This document shows positions 5,547 through 5,560 of a DNA stretch of 5,560 nucleotides, piece by piece (position 1 is the stretch's first letter; the number at the start of each line of letters is the position of its first letter). The notes under the pieces are model-generated. The model did not search any database. It worked only from the letters and a program-made list of their open reading frames with translations, and was not told the DNA's origin. Source of the DNA: Rhodospirillaceae bacterium (GTDB taxonomy: Bacteria > Pseudomonadota > Alphaproteobacteria > SP197); contig JABIUG010000295.1 in the NCBI GenBank assembly GCA_018700655.1, forward strand, positions 1 through 5,560, read 5' to 3'. The position numbers and the translations under genes are program-made.

Positions 5547-5560
5547 GATCAGAGGTGGTG

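Overview
The window comes from a GC-rich chromosome. Codon use, gene families and gene style all point to an alphaproteobacterium, probably of the Rhodospirillales type; this is inferred from protein resemblance alone, with no marker gene present. I see no mobile element, CRISPR array, tRNA or rRNA. Coding density is high, with six protein genes: five on the minus strand and one on the plus strand.

Layout from left to right. (1) Positions 1-986, minus: the first 328 codons of fhs, formate-tetrahydrofolate ligase, cut by the window edge. (2) Positions 987-1241: intergenic, holding a strong Rho-independent terminator for the operon to its right and the fhs upstream region. (3) Positions 1242-2957, minus: a two-gene operon of an Amt-family ammonium transporter followed 27 nt later by a 77-residue single-pass membrane protein. 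No PII gene (glnK) is seen beside amt. (4) Positions 2958-3127: a divergent intergenic region with a plausible amt promoter and a small dyad. (5) Positions 3128-3706, plus: a 192-residue soluble protein of unknown function. (6) Positions 3714-4880, minus: an enolase-superfamily enzyme that closely resembles D-tartrate dehydratase (TarD), with all the expected catalytic residues. (7) Positions 4954-5532, minus: a protein with a histone-H1-like lysine/alanine tail joined to a C-terminal domain I do not recognise. A hairpin lies between it and tarD.

The genes do not form one pathway. They are separate units: one-carbon metabolism (fhs), ammonium uptake (amt plus small protein), sugar-acid catabolism (tarD), a possible DNA- or RNA-binding protein, and one unknown. 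The points most worth a second look are the altered substrate-site residues in Amt and its small membrane neighbour, and the histone-tail fusion protein. I did not find a convincing new multi-gene system.
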